This document shows, piece after piece, positions 10,701 through 22,700 of a stretch of 64,000 bases of DNA (the first letter of the stretch is position 1; each line of letters starts with the position of its first letter). The stretch covers positions 22,755,556 to 22,819,555 of the forward strand of contig OX359270.1 in the NCBI GenBank assembly GCA_947179155.2. Reading direction: 5' to 3'. The translations under genes and the position numbers were made by a program. This stretch comes from Hedera helix (taxonomy: Eukaryota; Streptophyta; Magnoliopsida; Apiales; Araliaceae). The notes under the pieces are model-generated. The model saw nothing but the letters and a program-made list of their open reading frames with translations, did no database searches and had not been told where the DNA came from.

Positions 10701-13700
10701 TTTTTAATTTTAAACTTCAAACATTTCCCCCACGATGGTTTTCACTCAACTATATAGGAGGTAAGAGTGAAATTCATTTTTATTTTTACTTTACGCTAGA
10801 GTTTGAGAGAGTTTAGAAAGAGAGTTCGTCAGAGAGTTTAGAGAGTTTTTAATTCACTTAAATTCTGCCACCTTCATCCATCATAAGGCAATTTTCAGTC
10901 GTCTCTTTCCGCCGTCTACGTTCAAGGTGTTCTTGAGGTGTTTTTGAGGACATTCATCGAGTTCTTTCTTTCATCAAGGCTTTGATCTACTTTATTCACT
11001 TCATCAACTTGTTTGTCATGGAACCCCAGGAAGATAATTCCAATGAATCTATCTCCTCTCCTGTTGTTCTTGTGGATAATATTATGTAAGAAGTTGCTCT
11101 AGGTCGGGTCATCAAGGCCCAAACTCTACTGCCATTATCCCCACTAAATCTTCTAGGTTAAAAAAGAAACCAATAATAATAACTCAATCTTCAGGTTCTA
11201 TTAAAGACGTAATGGAAGAAACATGTGATGAGGCTCCCTCCCACTCTAACTATAAGGCTTTTAATTTCATAACAAAATTTGATCTCCAAACTGAAATAGA
11301 TGAGCTTGCAAATAAATTTTACATTCCTGACCCCCTTATATGTGCTGTCTTCCCACTAAAGCTTACCGTTCTGTAATGCCACCAAGGACTTATACGTGTT
11401 TAAAGATGCTTTAGAAATTGGCCTTAGATTATCTTTTCATACATTCGTTTCTAATCTTCTTGCTAGTTATAAAATCCATCCCACTCAACTTCAACACAAT
11501 ACATGGTGTCTTATCACTTGCTTCATGGTGCGGATGTAAATAATTGGGTGTTGAGCCCAGTGTTAGGATTTTCAAAAGGATGTTTCATGTTAAGAATAGT
11601 ATCCTTGCTCGCGCCGGTTGAGTCCTCATTAACCACCGGCCTTCTAGCAAACATATAGTTGATACCCATTCCTTCCCAGACTCCTTTTCTAGTTGAAAAG
11701 AAACCTTTTTTATATAAAAAAAGAAAGATGGAGAATGGTCTAACCTCTTTAGCCGGGACTGGGGTATTGCGGATGATTTTTCTCTTAAAAACTGGGAATT
11801 GAATATTGAAGAAGAGAAGATAAGAGAAGCCTTGGAGGCTGATCAATGCCAAATCCACTGTGCTTTACTGCTCAACGAGAGGATGTTGGTAAAGTGTGGG
11901 TTAAGCCCCTATCATGGTAAGGGTATTTCCCTTTTTTCTTCAAGCTTTGTTTATTCATACATTTATTTTCCTTATTGTTGGAATACTTATAGTTTTTTTG
12001 CTTGTTTCAACTTTATCTGCCATGGATAAACTCTAGTAACGCCGCCTCACAAATGCGGCCAAGGCAAAAAAGAAATGGGTTAAAACTACGAAGACTCCTT
12101 TTGGGGCTTTCTCCTCGTCCTGCTCCCTATCAGGCAACTAAATCTGGTGACCCACTGTTAATAAACGGGGCCTTATTGATGAAACTGACGATATCCCTCC
12201 TTTCGCTTCTCCTAAGGGGCCCAAGAAAGCCAGGTTCAAAAGGGCGTTTGTCCTTAACTAGGGAATCAGGATAGAAGATTCTGTCTTTGGGGATACTAGT
12301 ATCTCTTAAGATTGGTTTCTTAAGAGCTACACCCCTTTTGATCAAGCATAAGTAGCTGACTTATCAGATAATTTAGTCCAGGGACGCAAGTTGCTGCTAT
12401 AGTGAGCTTTTTATTTCAATTATAACCATAGATTTCCAATACTTATGTTTTTTTTCTTTGTGCGACTTAACTTGTTCTTTCTCTTGGAAGGCCCATGTCT
12501 ATGCTATCGAGGCCTATCGAAGGCTAGGTGTTCATGTAGAGATCACCAGTAATTTGGTGGATGATAATCATCAAAAAGCTAATGAAATTGAAAGGTTAAC
12601 AAAACAACTAATGGAGTTACAATTTGTTGCCACTAAGCGGGGTGAGGTCAATAAAGAAGCTCAGGAGGCTCGGACTGAATCTGAATTACTGAAGGCACAG
12701 CTGTTGGAAGCTAAGAGGAAGGCTGATAATGTTGTAGAGGATTGGAAGAAGACTCTAGACTGGATAAGGGTTGCTGAGGATTATATGGTTGACCATGGCG
12801 ATGCTCTTTTCTCTGGAGGATGGTATAGGTGTGCTGAACATGTTATCAGTCTATATCCTCATACTGACCCAGAGCCCTTCATGAAATCTATGGAGAAAGC
12901 CAGGCTACTTTGTATGAGGAAGAAATTCAATTCTCATGGGATCTAACTTGAGGACTTGGATAAGGACGACTCTACTTCCGACTTTGGATCCGAGGGTGAG
13001 GATGATGGTGACCATGAGCCTGTTGGTGATAGAGCTCTTGCTCTTCAACCTGAGCCTCTAACTAGTTAATCTTCTGCTTTTGTGGAGGTCAAAGGCACTG
13101 ACAACCTCCCTCTTTCTCCATCCTGATTTTATGAGTCTCTTTTCTAGATGATTAGGTTTTCTTATTTTGGAAAACTCCTCACATGTACTTGTTATTATGA
13201 TATGAATGAGTATATTTTTTTATTCATATTTGTTCATATAAACGCTTCACTTAGCTTTTATGGGAATCATCCGTTATTTATTTTCTTTATGAAACTGCTA
13301 TGAGAAGGAATCTCTTAGTTAATTAACTTAAGTTGGGAAAATCTTTTCTTTTATTACTGGATAAATAATGGCCTTAAAGGCTTCCATAACTTTGATCGGC
13401 CCCTTGGGTTATGGCTATAAAATGCCTTACTTTTTACTACTTGACTTCCTAAGTTACTGAACATAAAGATATAACTTAACTAAAGTAAATTCTACCTCTA
13501 CTAATAATATGCCCTTAGATTGATCGTTTGATTGGCACTAGATTTCCTGCAAGAGTTTCCAATTGATAGGATCTTAGTCTCAACACCTTATTGACTTTGT
13601 AAGGTACTTTCCAATTTGTAGCCAACTTTCCCATACTTGATTTTGGATCAAAAGTTTTTATCTTTCTAAGCACCAAATCTCCCTACTTGAATGATCTTCC

Positions 13701-16700
13701 TTCGACCTTCAGGTTGTAGAACTTATCTGCTTTACTTTGGTATCCAACCATCCTTACTTGGACTGCATCCCTAACTTCATCCAACAGATCAACCCCTAAC
13801 TTTATCCCTTTTTCATTATCTTGTTCATTGAACCCTTGAACTCGATAAGATCATGGCTTATGTTCTATAGGCCAAATTGAAAATGGTTTCTCCAATAACT
13901 GACTTGCTTGTTCTATATGCCCATAAGATTTTGTGGAGTTCATTAGCCCATGCTCCTTTGGCATGATCTAGCCTCTTCTTCAATCCATCCAAAATGATTT
14001 GATTTTTCACTTCAACTTGTTTGTATGCTTGATGGTGTTTCACAAAGGTAAATCTTTACTCGATATCTTACTCTTTATAGAAGTATTTGAACTTTGGATT
14101 GTCAAATTGCGTTCCCTAGAAAAACTTCTAAATCTTTTGCTCAGTTATAGTGGCTGAGACTTCTACTTCCACCCATTTTGTAAAATAGTCAATGGCCACC
14201 ACTACAAACTTCAATTGTCTCGTGGTTACTAGAAAAAGGGCCTAAGATTTTATTCCCCATATAGCAAAAAGTAAAGATGAAGTAATTGAAGAACTTAGCT
14301 CAATTGGTTAGTGTAGAATAGGTGCATGTTTCTAGCATTTCTTATATCTCTTGACAAAATTAATGGCTTTTTTCTACATGTTGGGCTAATAATATCATTG
14401 CCTCATGATCTTATAAGCTAAGGCTCTGCCCCCCAAGTGTTGACCACAAATGCTTTCATGGACCTCTCTGAGTGCATAACTAGCTTCTATAGGTGTGAGA
14501 CACCATTAACAAGAGTGTAAAAGACCTTTTGTATAATGCTCCATCAATGATTGCATATCTTGCAGTCTTTACCCTCAACTTTCTTACTTTATTTGAGTCT
14601 TGGGGCAACTCTCTTTGCTTTAAGTAGGTTCTTATGGGATCCATCCAAGTTAGTTCTACTTCAATTGGAGCAATAAGAACCGCCACTATGCCAGGTTTTT
14701 CTAAGGTCTCTAAGTATATAGTTCCATTATAATGTTCAAATTTAGCAGAAGCTAGTTTGGATAAGGCATTGACCTTTGTATTCTGATTTCTTGGAATATA
14801 TTAAACCTCACACTCCTCAAAGGTTGTCATCATCGCTTTTATAATTTGCAAATATCTAGCCATTTTCTCCTCCTTGGATTCATATTTTCTATTTATTTGT
14901 ATGTCCACTAGTTGAAAATAACTAAAAATATTTAAATTTTCAGCTTTAAGAGCTTTTGACAAACCCAAACCAACTAGCATGGCTTCATACTTTATTTCAT
15001 TATTTGCAATTGGGAAGCTGAGTCTCAATGCATACTCGATCGAGAACCCTTCAGGGCTTAAGAGAATGAGTCTCGCTCACTCCTTTTTGCTTTTAAAGCT
15101 CCATCCATAAGAATAGTCTAGAATTCTTTCTCTTCTCCTTGTTTTTCTCAATCTCCATGCTATCTTTCCCCTCGACTTCATTACTAGGAATGGTACATTA
15201 TAAAATAAAGTTTGTTAATGCTTAGGCCTTATTGTTGGCCTTGGCGTGTAAGTTTCATTTAATTATCCCAACTCTATGAACCAGTTGACCATTCTATCAC
15301 TTGAGTCAAGACTATGCATTATTTTTCTAAGTATTTGATCTATCAAAACCACTATAGCATACGACTGAAAATATGGTCTTAACTTCCTAACAACAATAGT
15401 TAAAGCAAAAGCAAACTTCTTAACTTTTGCATACCTTATTTCAGCTCCATGGAATACTTTAGCAGTGTAATAAACTAGCTTCTGATTGTTGTCTTTTTCC
15501 TTGACTAGAACTGAACTTATAGCCACTTCGGTGACCGTCAGGTATAAATAGGGAACATCTCCTTCATCTGATTCAGCTAATAGAGGTGGAGTGGCCAAGT
15601 ACTTCTTTAGCTCATTAAAAGATTTTTGCATTCTTTAGTCCATTCAAAGTTCTTTACTTCCTTCAAGGTGTTAGAAAAATGCAAACACTTATCCCTAGAT
15701 CGGGACATAAACCTTATAAGAGTTGTAACCCTTCCTGTAAGTTTTTGAACCTCTTTGATTGACTTGAGTGGAACCATGTCCATTATAGCTTTTATCTTAT
15801 ATAGGTTAGCTTCTATACCTCTTTGTGATACCATCAAACCTAAAAACATTCCTGAAGCTACTCCAAAGGCACACTTAGTTGAGCTTAGCTTTAGTTGGTA
15901 CTTCCTCAACACCTCAAAGGCTTCTTTTAGATCTTTGATGTGGCCATTTAATACTTTTGACCAACATGTCATCCACGTACACCTCCATGTTGCCCCTAAT
16001 TAAATGTTTAAAAAATTTATTGGCCAACCTTTGAGAAGTTATGCCGATAATTTTTAATCCAAAAGGCATCACTATATAACAATAAAGACCTTGATCAGTA
16101 ATGAAAGATACCTTTGAAATATCAAGCTCATCCATCTTAATTTGATTGTAGATGTTGAAAGCACCCATTAAACTTAATAACTCATGCCCTGTTGTTAGAT
16201 TTATAAGGATATCTATCATTGGCAATGGAAAATAATCCTTGGGGCGTGCATCATTAAGGTTTGTACAGTTTATACAGATCCTTCATTTTTCATTGGGCTT
16301 AGGAATCATGACCAGGTTTGCCAGCCACTCTAGATAGTGAATTTCCTCAATAAACCTAGCCTCCAGTCGTTTTCCCACTTCTTTATTAATGTCATCTTGT
16401 ATTTCTAGTGTAAAACTTCTCTTTTTTTGTTTTAATAGTATCCTTTTTGGGCCTACATTCAATTTATGAGTGATGACTTAAGGAATAACCCCTGGCATAT
16501 CAACTGTTGTCCAAGCAAATACATCATTATTACTTTTTAGGAATTGGATAAGTTTATCTTTAATTTCTTCTTTCAAACCAGAACCCACGTAGGTAACCTT
16601 TTTCAATTCCGTAAATTCCAATGGAGTTGGAACTAGCTCCTCTGTTGGTTTTCCTTTTGGCTATTTCTCTTCTGATAAGTAAGTTTTATACCTATATATT

Positions 16701-19700
16701 TATTATCTTTAAGCTTAATAATTTGTGAGTTATTAAGTATTTTATATTAGTTTTACATATTTTATGTTGCTTTAAAATATGTTTTTAGGTGTTTTTACTT
16801 TATTTTATAGGAATTGGAATAAGGTCTAAATGAATCAAAGTATGAAGTTGCTATTGTTGAATTTTTAGCTTGTCTTTTACATAACAGTCATTTAAGGCCC
16901 GATTTTGACCTTAATTCAGCAAGAATTTCTCAAATCCTAAAACATGAAAGTTGTAGAGCTACTTCTCAACTTTTCGAAACATCTTGAATCGTCTCAATTG
17001 AACTTCGAATGAGAAAGTTATGACTATTTTTTGAATAGATGCTGAAGCTAATATACTGGTGTGGCAGTGCCAAAAATGACCTATAAATCGGCTTCGCAGC
17101 GCCAATATGGCATAAACAAAACATCAGGAGGGCACGACAACGCCCTAATCCTTCACAAAAGTGGTGCGACAGCAATGGGTCATCAACAAGCCACATGGGA
17201 ATTGAGTTTATACACGTTTTTGCACTCTTTTGATGCCTTATTGGATTTGTACTTCCATATATGCTAGGGATAGGACTTGTAACCTATAAATACATGTCAA
17301 AACACATTTTAGATAGCTTAAGATAGTTTTGAGTATATTAGAATAGAGAATCAAGGTTTCTATTAGATCTATAAGAGAATTCACACAAACATTCAAAATT
17401 GAAGGAAGAATTAGAGATCGCGCTTCAAGAATAAGATCTTCTCTCTCTAAATCTTTTCTTTTAATTATTGTGATTCTTGGGATGTTGATATTTAATATTA
17501 TGAATGTATTTTCTTCTTTAGTTATGAGCTACTTCTTAATTAAGATTACAATGGAACCTAATGTGTGGTTTATATTAATTCTCTTCATTTTTTATTATAT
17601 TTAATTATATATGAATTGTTTATCATATTTTGCGTTTTAGAGTATTTTTCATAGCAGTCACTTGAGGCCCAATGTTAACTTTTATTCAACAATAATTTCT
17701 CAAATCCTAAAGCATGAAAGTTGTAGAGCTACTTCTCAGCTTTTTGAAACATCTTGAATCGTCTCAATCGGAATTCGGATGAGAAAGTTATGATCATTTT
17801 TCCAACAGATGTTGAAGCTGATGTACTAGCGCGACTGCGCCCAAAATGACCTATAAACCGGCGTTGCAGTGCTAATATGGCAGAAATAAAACATCAGTAG
17901 GGCACAACAATGCCCTAATCCTTCACAAAAGTGGTGCAACAGCACCGGATCGTCAACAAGCCACGTGAGAATTGAGTTTTGACGCGTTTTTGCATTCTTT
18001 CGATGCCCAATTGAATTTGTACTTCCATATATGCTAGGGATTGAATTTGTAACCTATAAATACGTGGTAAAACACATATTTTGGATAGATTAAGATAGTT
18101 AGAAATAGATTAGAATAGAGAATCAAGGTTTCTATTAGAGATCTATAGGAGGATTTACACAAGGATTTAATATTAAAGGAAGAATTTGAGATCACGCTTC
18201 AAGATAAGATCTTTTCTCTTTAAATATTTTATTTTAATTATTGTAATTCTTGGGATGATGATATCTAATATTATTACTTGCTATAACCAGGCTTTCTTGA
18301 GTGGTGTTTCTACTGTGAAAACCTCTATTGCATAAGCTTTCTATGATGAATTAGAGATGCCTTCGACTGTCGATCCTCTAGAAATCACATGGATAACTCC
18401 CCACCTCGCTGGAAGATCTCTGTCCCTTCTTGGTTTTTGCCTCCGATTTTTCCTATTCCGATTTCAACGATCATTTCTTTATTTTGTTTCACTCCTGCTA
18501 TCTTTGTGACTCTTAAACTTTCTTACATCCCTTTGTTTGACATACCTCTCCAAATGGCCTCTTGTTATGAGGTATTCTATATCATCCTTCAAATGCCTAC
18601 AATCATTAGTGTCATGTCCATGATCTTTGTGATATCTATAGTACTAACTTTAATCCCTTTTATCGACATCAACCCTCATGGGTTTTGGCCACCTTACATA
18701 AGGTTCAGATGTTATCTAGAGTACCTTATGAGGGGCATCACCCTTAAAGATTCGCTATCTCTCATTTACCCCTTCAGATTATTATTTACCTTGTGCCATG
18801 ATGCTTCATTCTTTCTTTTTCTATCATCGATCCTTACAGTACTTTTGGGTTAAACAATATCCTTGACGACCAAGTATTTTTCTGTCTTTCTTTGAAGCAT
18901 TGTCATAGTTATTAGCAGATTTTTAGCTAAGGACACCTTCATATGTTCATTTGTCGTTCTATTAGTAAGAGCCACCACCGCTACTGATTGATCCAAATTG
19001 GATACTTTTAGTGCCTCCTTTGTGAATCAGTTCAAGTAGTCCCTCATGGATTCTCCATTCCTTTGAACCATAAACATAAGTGATGTTGAGCTTTTAACAT
19101 GCATCTTTCCTCCAATAAATTGGTTTTCGAACAATTGACTTAATTGATCAAAAATACTGATCGAGACTAAAGCAAGTTGTATATACCAAGTTTAGGCTGG
19201 ACCTTTTAGGATTTGTGGAAAAGCTTTACACTCTATCTCACTTGAGACATTTTGTATTAATATAAGTTCATCAAAACTAAGTATATGATTTATGGTATCA
19301 CTTATTCCATCACACTTATCCATCTGGGGCATATTGAACCTTTGAGAAGAGGTTCATCCAAGATATCCTGTATGAATGGTGGAGGTCCTGCCTTGTATAT
19401 CGTTTGTCTAGTCCCTACTCCTTTAACTCATTAGGATGGTAGGATTCCTTTAGGGTCTTAGAGTCTGCTTTGTACTTCTTCCCTTTCAATCCTTTCTTTC
19501 TCATGGGCATCAAATCTATAAATGGTTATAAACTGGTAGTCCTATTACTTTTATGATGTTATGACATTTGGGGCTATCTAAGACCCCTCTCCAGATTCTA
19601 CAATTGCTCCTAGAGATTATTTATATTCTCCTTTAATTGATTAATTATATTTTCATCTACCCTTAGGCGATCATGCTTATGCAAACTATTTCTTTGACTA

Positions 19701-22700
19701 TTTCGCCTACATATATCTAGAACACCGCGACTCTGATTGATTTTTGATCGAAGGTCCACTTGAATTGGAAGTTGGGAGCACGTAATGTGTGGTCCACTAC
19801 GAGTATCGGTAGGTTCTTGATGACTATAAGGAGATGGAGGAGGATTATGAGAGGGCTACTGAACATGAGTAAAATTTACCTTTTGTTCTTGATTATTAGG
19901 AGCTAGTGGATGTGAAGAATTGCGATTTCATGCTAAAGCGCGAGTATTCACCATGTTGATTTTCTAGATTGTGAGAAAGAGATGACTTTTTATTTATTTC
20001 TCACAAACGGCGCCAATCTAATATGTCAATCAGCAACTTTCAAGCTAGGGTTTTGGTAAACCCATGAACTTTGACTTTAACCACCTTGACTTTGTCGAAT
20101 AACTTACAAAAAGTCCACCGAAGTTGGAGGATTCCAGAAGGACTCTTCGATATTTAAGTTATAACATTAATGTGAAGGGACATAATCAATATTTAAAAAA
20201 AAGTTATGTAATTTGAATGTGCTAGAGCATCCCCTATTTATAGCATGCGAGTCCTCTCCTTTAGAAGTTATAAATTAGAATTTATGACATTCCAGATTTT
20301 TGACAAGATTTTTAAATAAGGATCTTGGTTAATTAAGTAAACGTTTGAAGTTAAAACCTAGTTTAGAAAGACATAAACTATTATGAAGTGATTAAATTTA
20401 AATTATTATTTAATCAATATGCTAAGAATGACCTATGTGGTTAATTTGTAAAGAGTGACTCTTGGTGTAAAAATGGGTTGTTACAATTATTGTTCACGAA
20501 AAAAAAAATTAGTATCTAAAAAGTTATGTTTTGATATGGGATGATAGAAATATGCTATGTACAACTTAAATTAATAAAAATGGTCAATGTAAGAAGTGTT
20601 AATATATAATGAAACAAGAGACGGTATAATTTAACATACCTAAAAAGTAAGTAAAAGCGTGATTATGCTTGTGTTAAAGGTTGGTAACGAGTTAGGATGT
20701 GTTATTTACCTATGTAAGGTGTAATACATCAAAAGTGTAATGAATAGAGACTATTGGTTAAGTGATTATGGTTTAAGTTTGAAAAAGTTATAAAACGTAT
20801 TATGATCTTATAATGATATGTAGGTTCAATATTGACAAATAGAGCTCAGATTAGAAAACTGACAAGACGGATACGAAAGATGTTCAAAGAAGTGTAAATG
20901 GTTATAATAATTATAAGTGTCAGGCAAGTTTTTCAGACTTATTGAAATGTGATAATTGTTCTATGTGAACTATTTGACAGATTATGTGACAGTAAATATT
21001 TTGAAATGTGCACTTCGTGTAACTATGTGCTTTAACTGTTAAATATAATATGTAACATTTATATCTCATAAATGCACAGAATGGTAAAGTAAAGAATGCA
21101 TGACGCATGTATATGAATTGTAAGCATGAAAGGTGTTATTTGTTAGACTTGTTGAGCCTTTGTGCTCACTCTTATTATAAACTGACATTTTTAGGCAACG
21201 TATGAGAAGGTCGAAGGTTCCGGTTAAGCTAAAAGGTAAAGAATGGTAAATGCATAGAAAGATGTGAAAAGATGTTTTATATTCATTTGTGTAATATAAT
21301 AAGTAAATAGATGTATGTAAATTTGTATAGGTACAAGTTAAGTGACGTATTGATTTTAAATATTAAACCTTGTCGTTAATAAAGGGATGTAAAGTTTTGT
21401 AAATCCATAGAGATAGCTAAGTATGTAAGTTTGATTCAGAGGAATGTTGTAATGAGATACTATTAATGGATCGGCTTAAATGATTGTGAGTCGAGTCTTA
21501 TATGTAACAAACTCGCATGTATGAAACATGTATAATATAAAAAGGTGTATGATGGATAGATATGATTAGTAACTGTTTTCACAGAGCAAGTTAAGTTAAA
21601 TCATAACATATATGATTTTAAAATGTAATAAACTAGGTCACGATTTATGTTTGTATGGCCTAAGTTCTAATCTATAGAATGTGAAGGTTATTATTCTGAG
21701 GCATGTGATGAATATAAGTTAAATAAAGAGATTTATGGACTGTATTATATTTTAATAATATAGTTTTAAAGGATAAATGTATGTATTAACGCACAAAATC
21801 GCCAATAATAAATGATGGAATTTTCGGGGTCGTTACAGTTGGTATCAAAGCTGATAGGTTATACTCCTTAGGTAAGAGTACCGTAGGCTATGACTTTTGT
21901 AAGAAAGAAGGAATTGGTAAGGAAATGAACTCTAAATGAGTTGAGTATGGAATAAATGAATTTTAGAAATTGATGAGTAAGAAATGGTAAATGGCTATAA
22001 GATCATTAAATAATCAAAGATAAATGAACTCTTGATGAGTTATGAATTGTAAGATATGAATAGATGAAATTCATATCAGGTTAAGGAAAGGTAAAAAAAA
22101 AGTTAAGAAAAAGGTAATGGAAAAGTTAAGGAAAGCTTAGGGTTATGTGGGATTTTCATTGAGGACTCATGGTAGTAGCTGAGTTGTACACTTCTTTGTA
22201 TGGGCAGGGATTTGTATTTTGTTTCACGACCACTTAGCTTCCTATAATGATAATCAGTGGAGATCCAGCATCACGGTATCGGTTAGGTATGTTGAGAAGG
22301 TGATTCTTTTCTTCTATATATACTTGATACATAGGAAGTGAGAAAGATTAAGGTTAGTTGCTTAAAACTCTCATTTATGGTAAGTTAGTGACTCGTAATC
22401 GTATGATATATTTTTGAACCCCTAAGCATATGGACAGTTCTTAATTTGTTCTTGAACTACATATTAATAGGATAAGTTCCTAAACTAATATTATTGCGGT
22501 AAGTTCCTGACCCCATAATGTGTGACAGGTTTGATGAACAGTGGGGGGTAAAAAAGAGAGTCATAGGGTGAGAGTATTAGTTCTCATAGATTGGCTAAGA
22601 TTAAGAAAATATGAAAGAAATAGAACTGGTAAGGAAACTTTAAAGGAGTAAAGGAAAGAAAGGAAAGGTGATTAGGATTGGGTAGGCAATCAAAAGCTTA

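Larger units (their letters stand above)
16671..18285. mobile_element. Non-coding insert with internal ~770-base duplication, between Tat pol and gag
   Basis: The pol reading stops at about 16670 and the protease region resumes at about 18285. The insert starts 'tctgataagtaagttttata', which resembles the start of the LTR-like insert at 55040-56254 read in reverse ('tgataagtaggttttta') and also the one at 43667. It contains two similar ~640-base blocks. No coding potential is seen. An LTR-like origin is likely, but ends and target duplication were not resolved. Confidence 0.6.

Noticed and set aside
18389..18853. 154-codon plus-strand open frame
   Set aside because: It is the antisense of the Tat gag C-terminal region, whose minus-strand reading shows HKDHGHDTNDC; no plus-strand domain is recognisable.
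21840..21851. tRNA-like match 'tggtatcaaag'
   Set aside because: It is a retrotransposon primer binding site complementary to a tRNA 3' end, not a tRNA gene; the same holds at 20001, 32388 and 43030.
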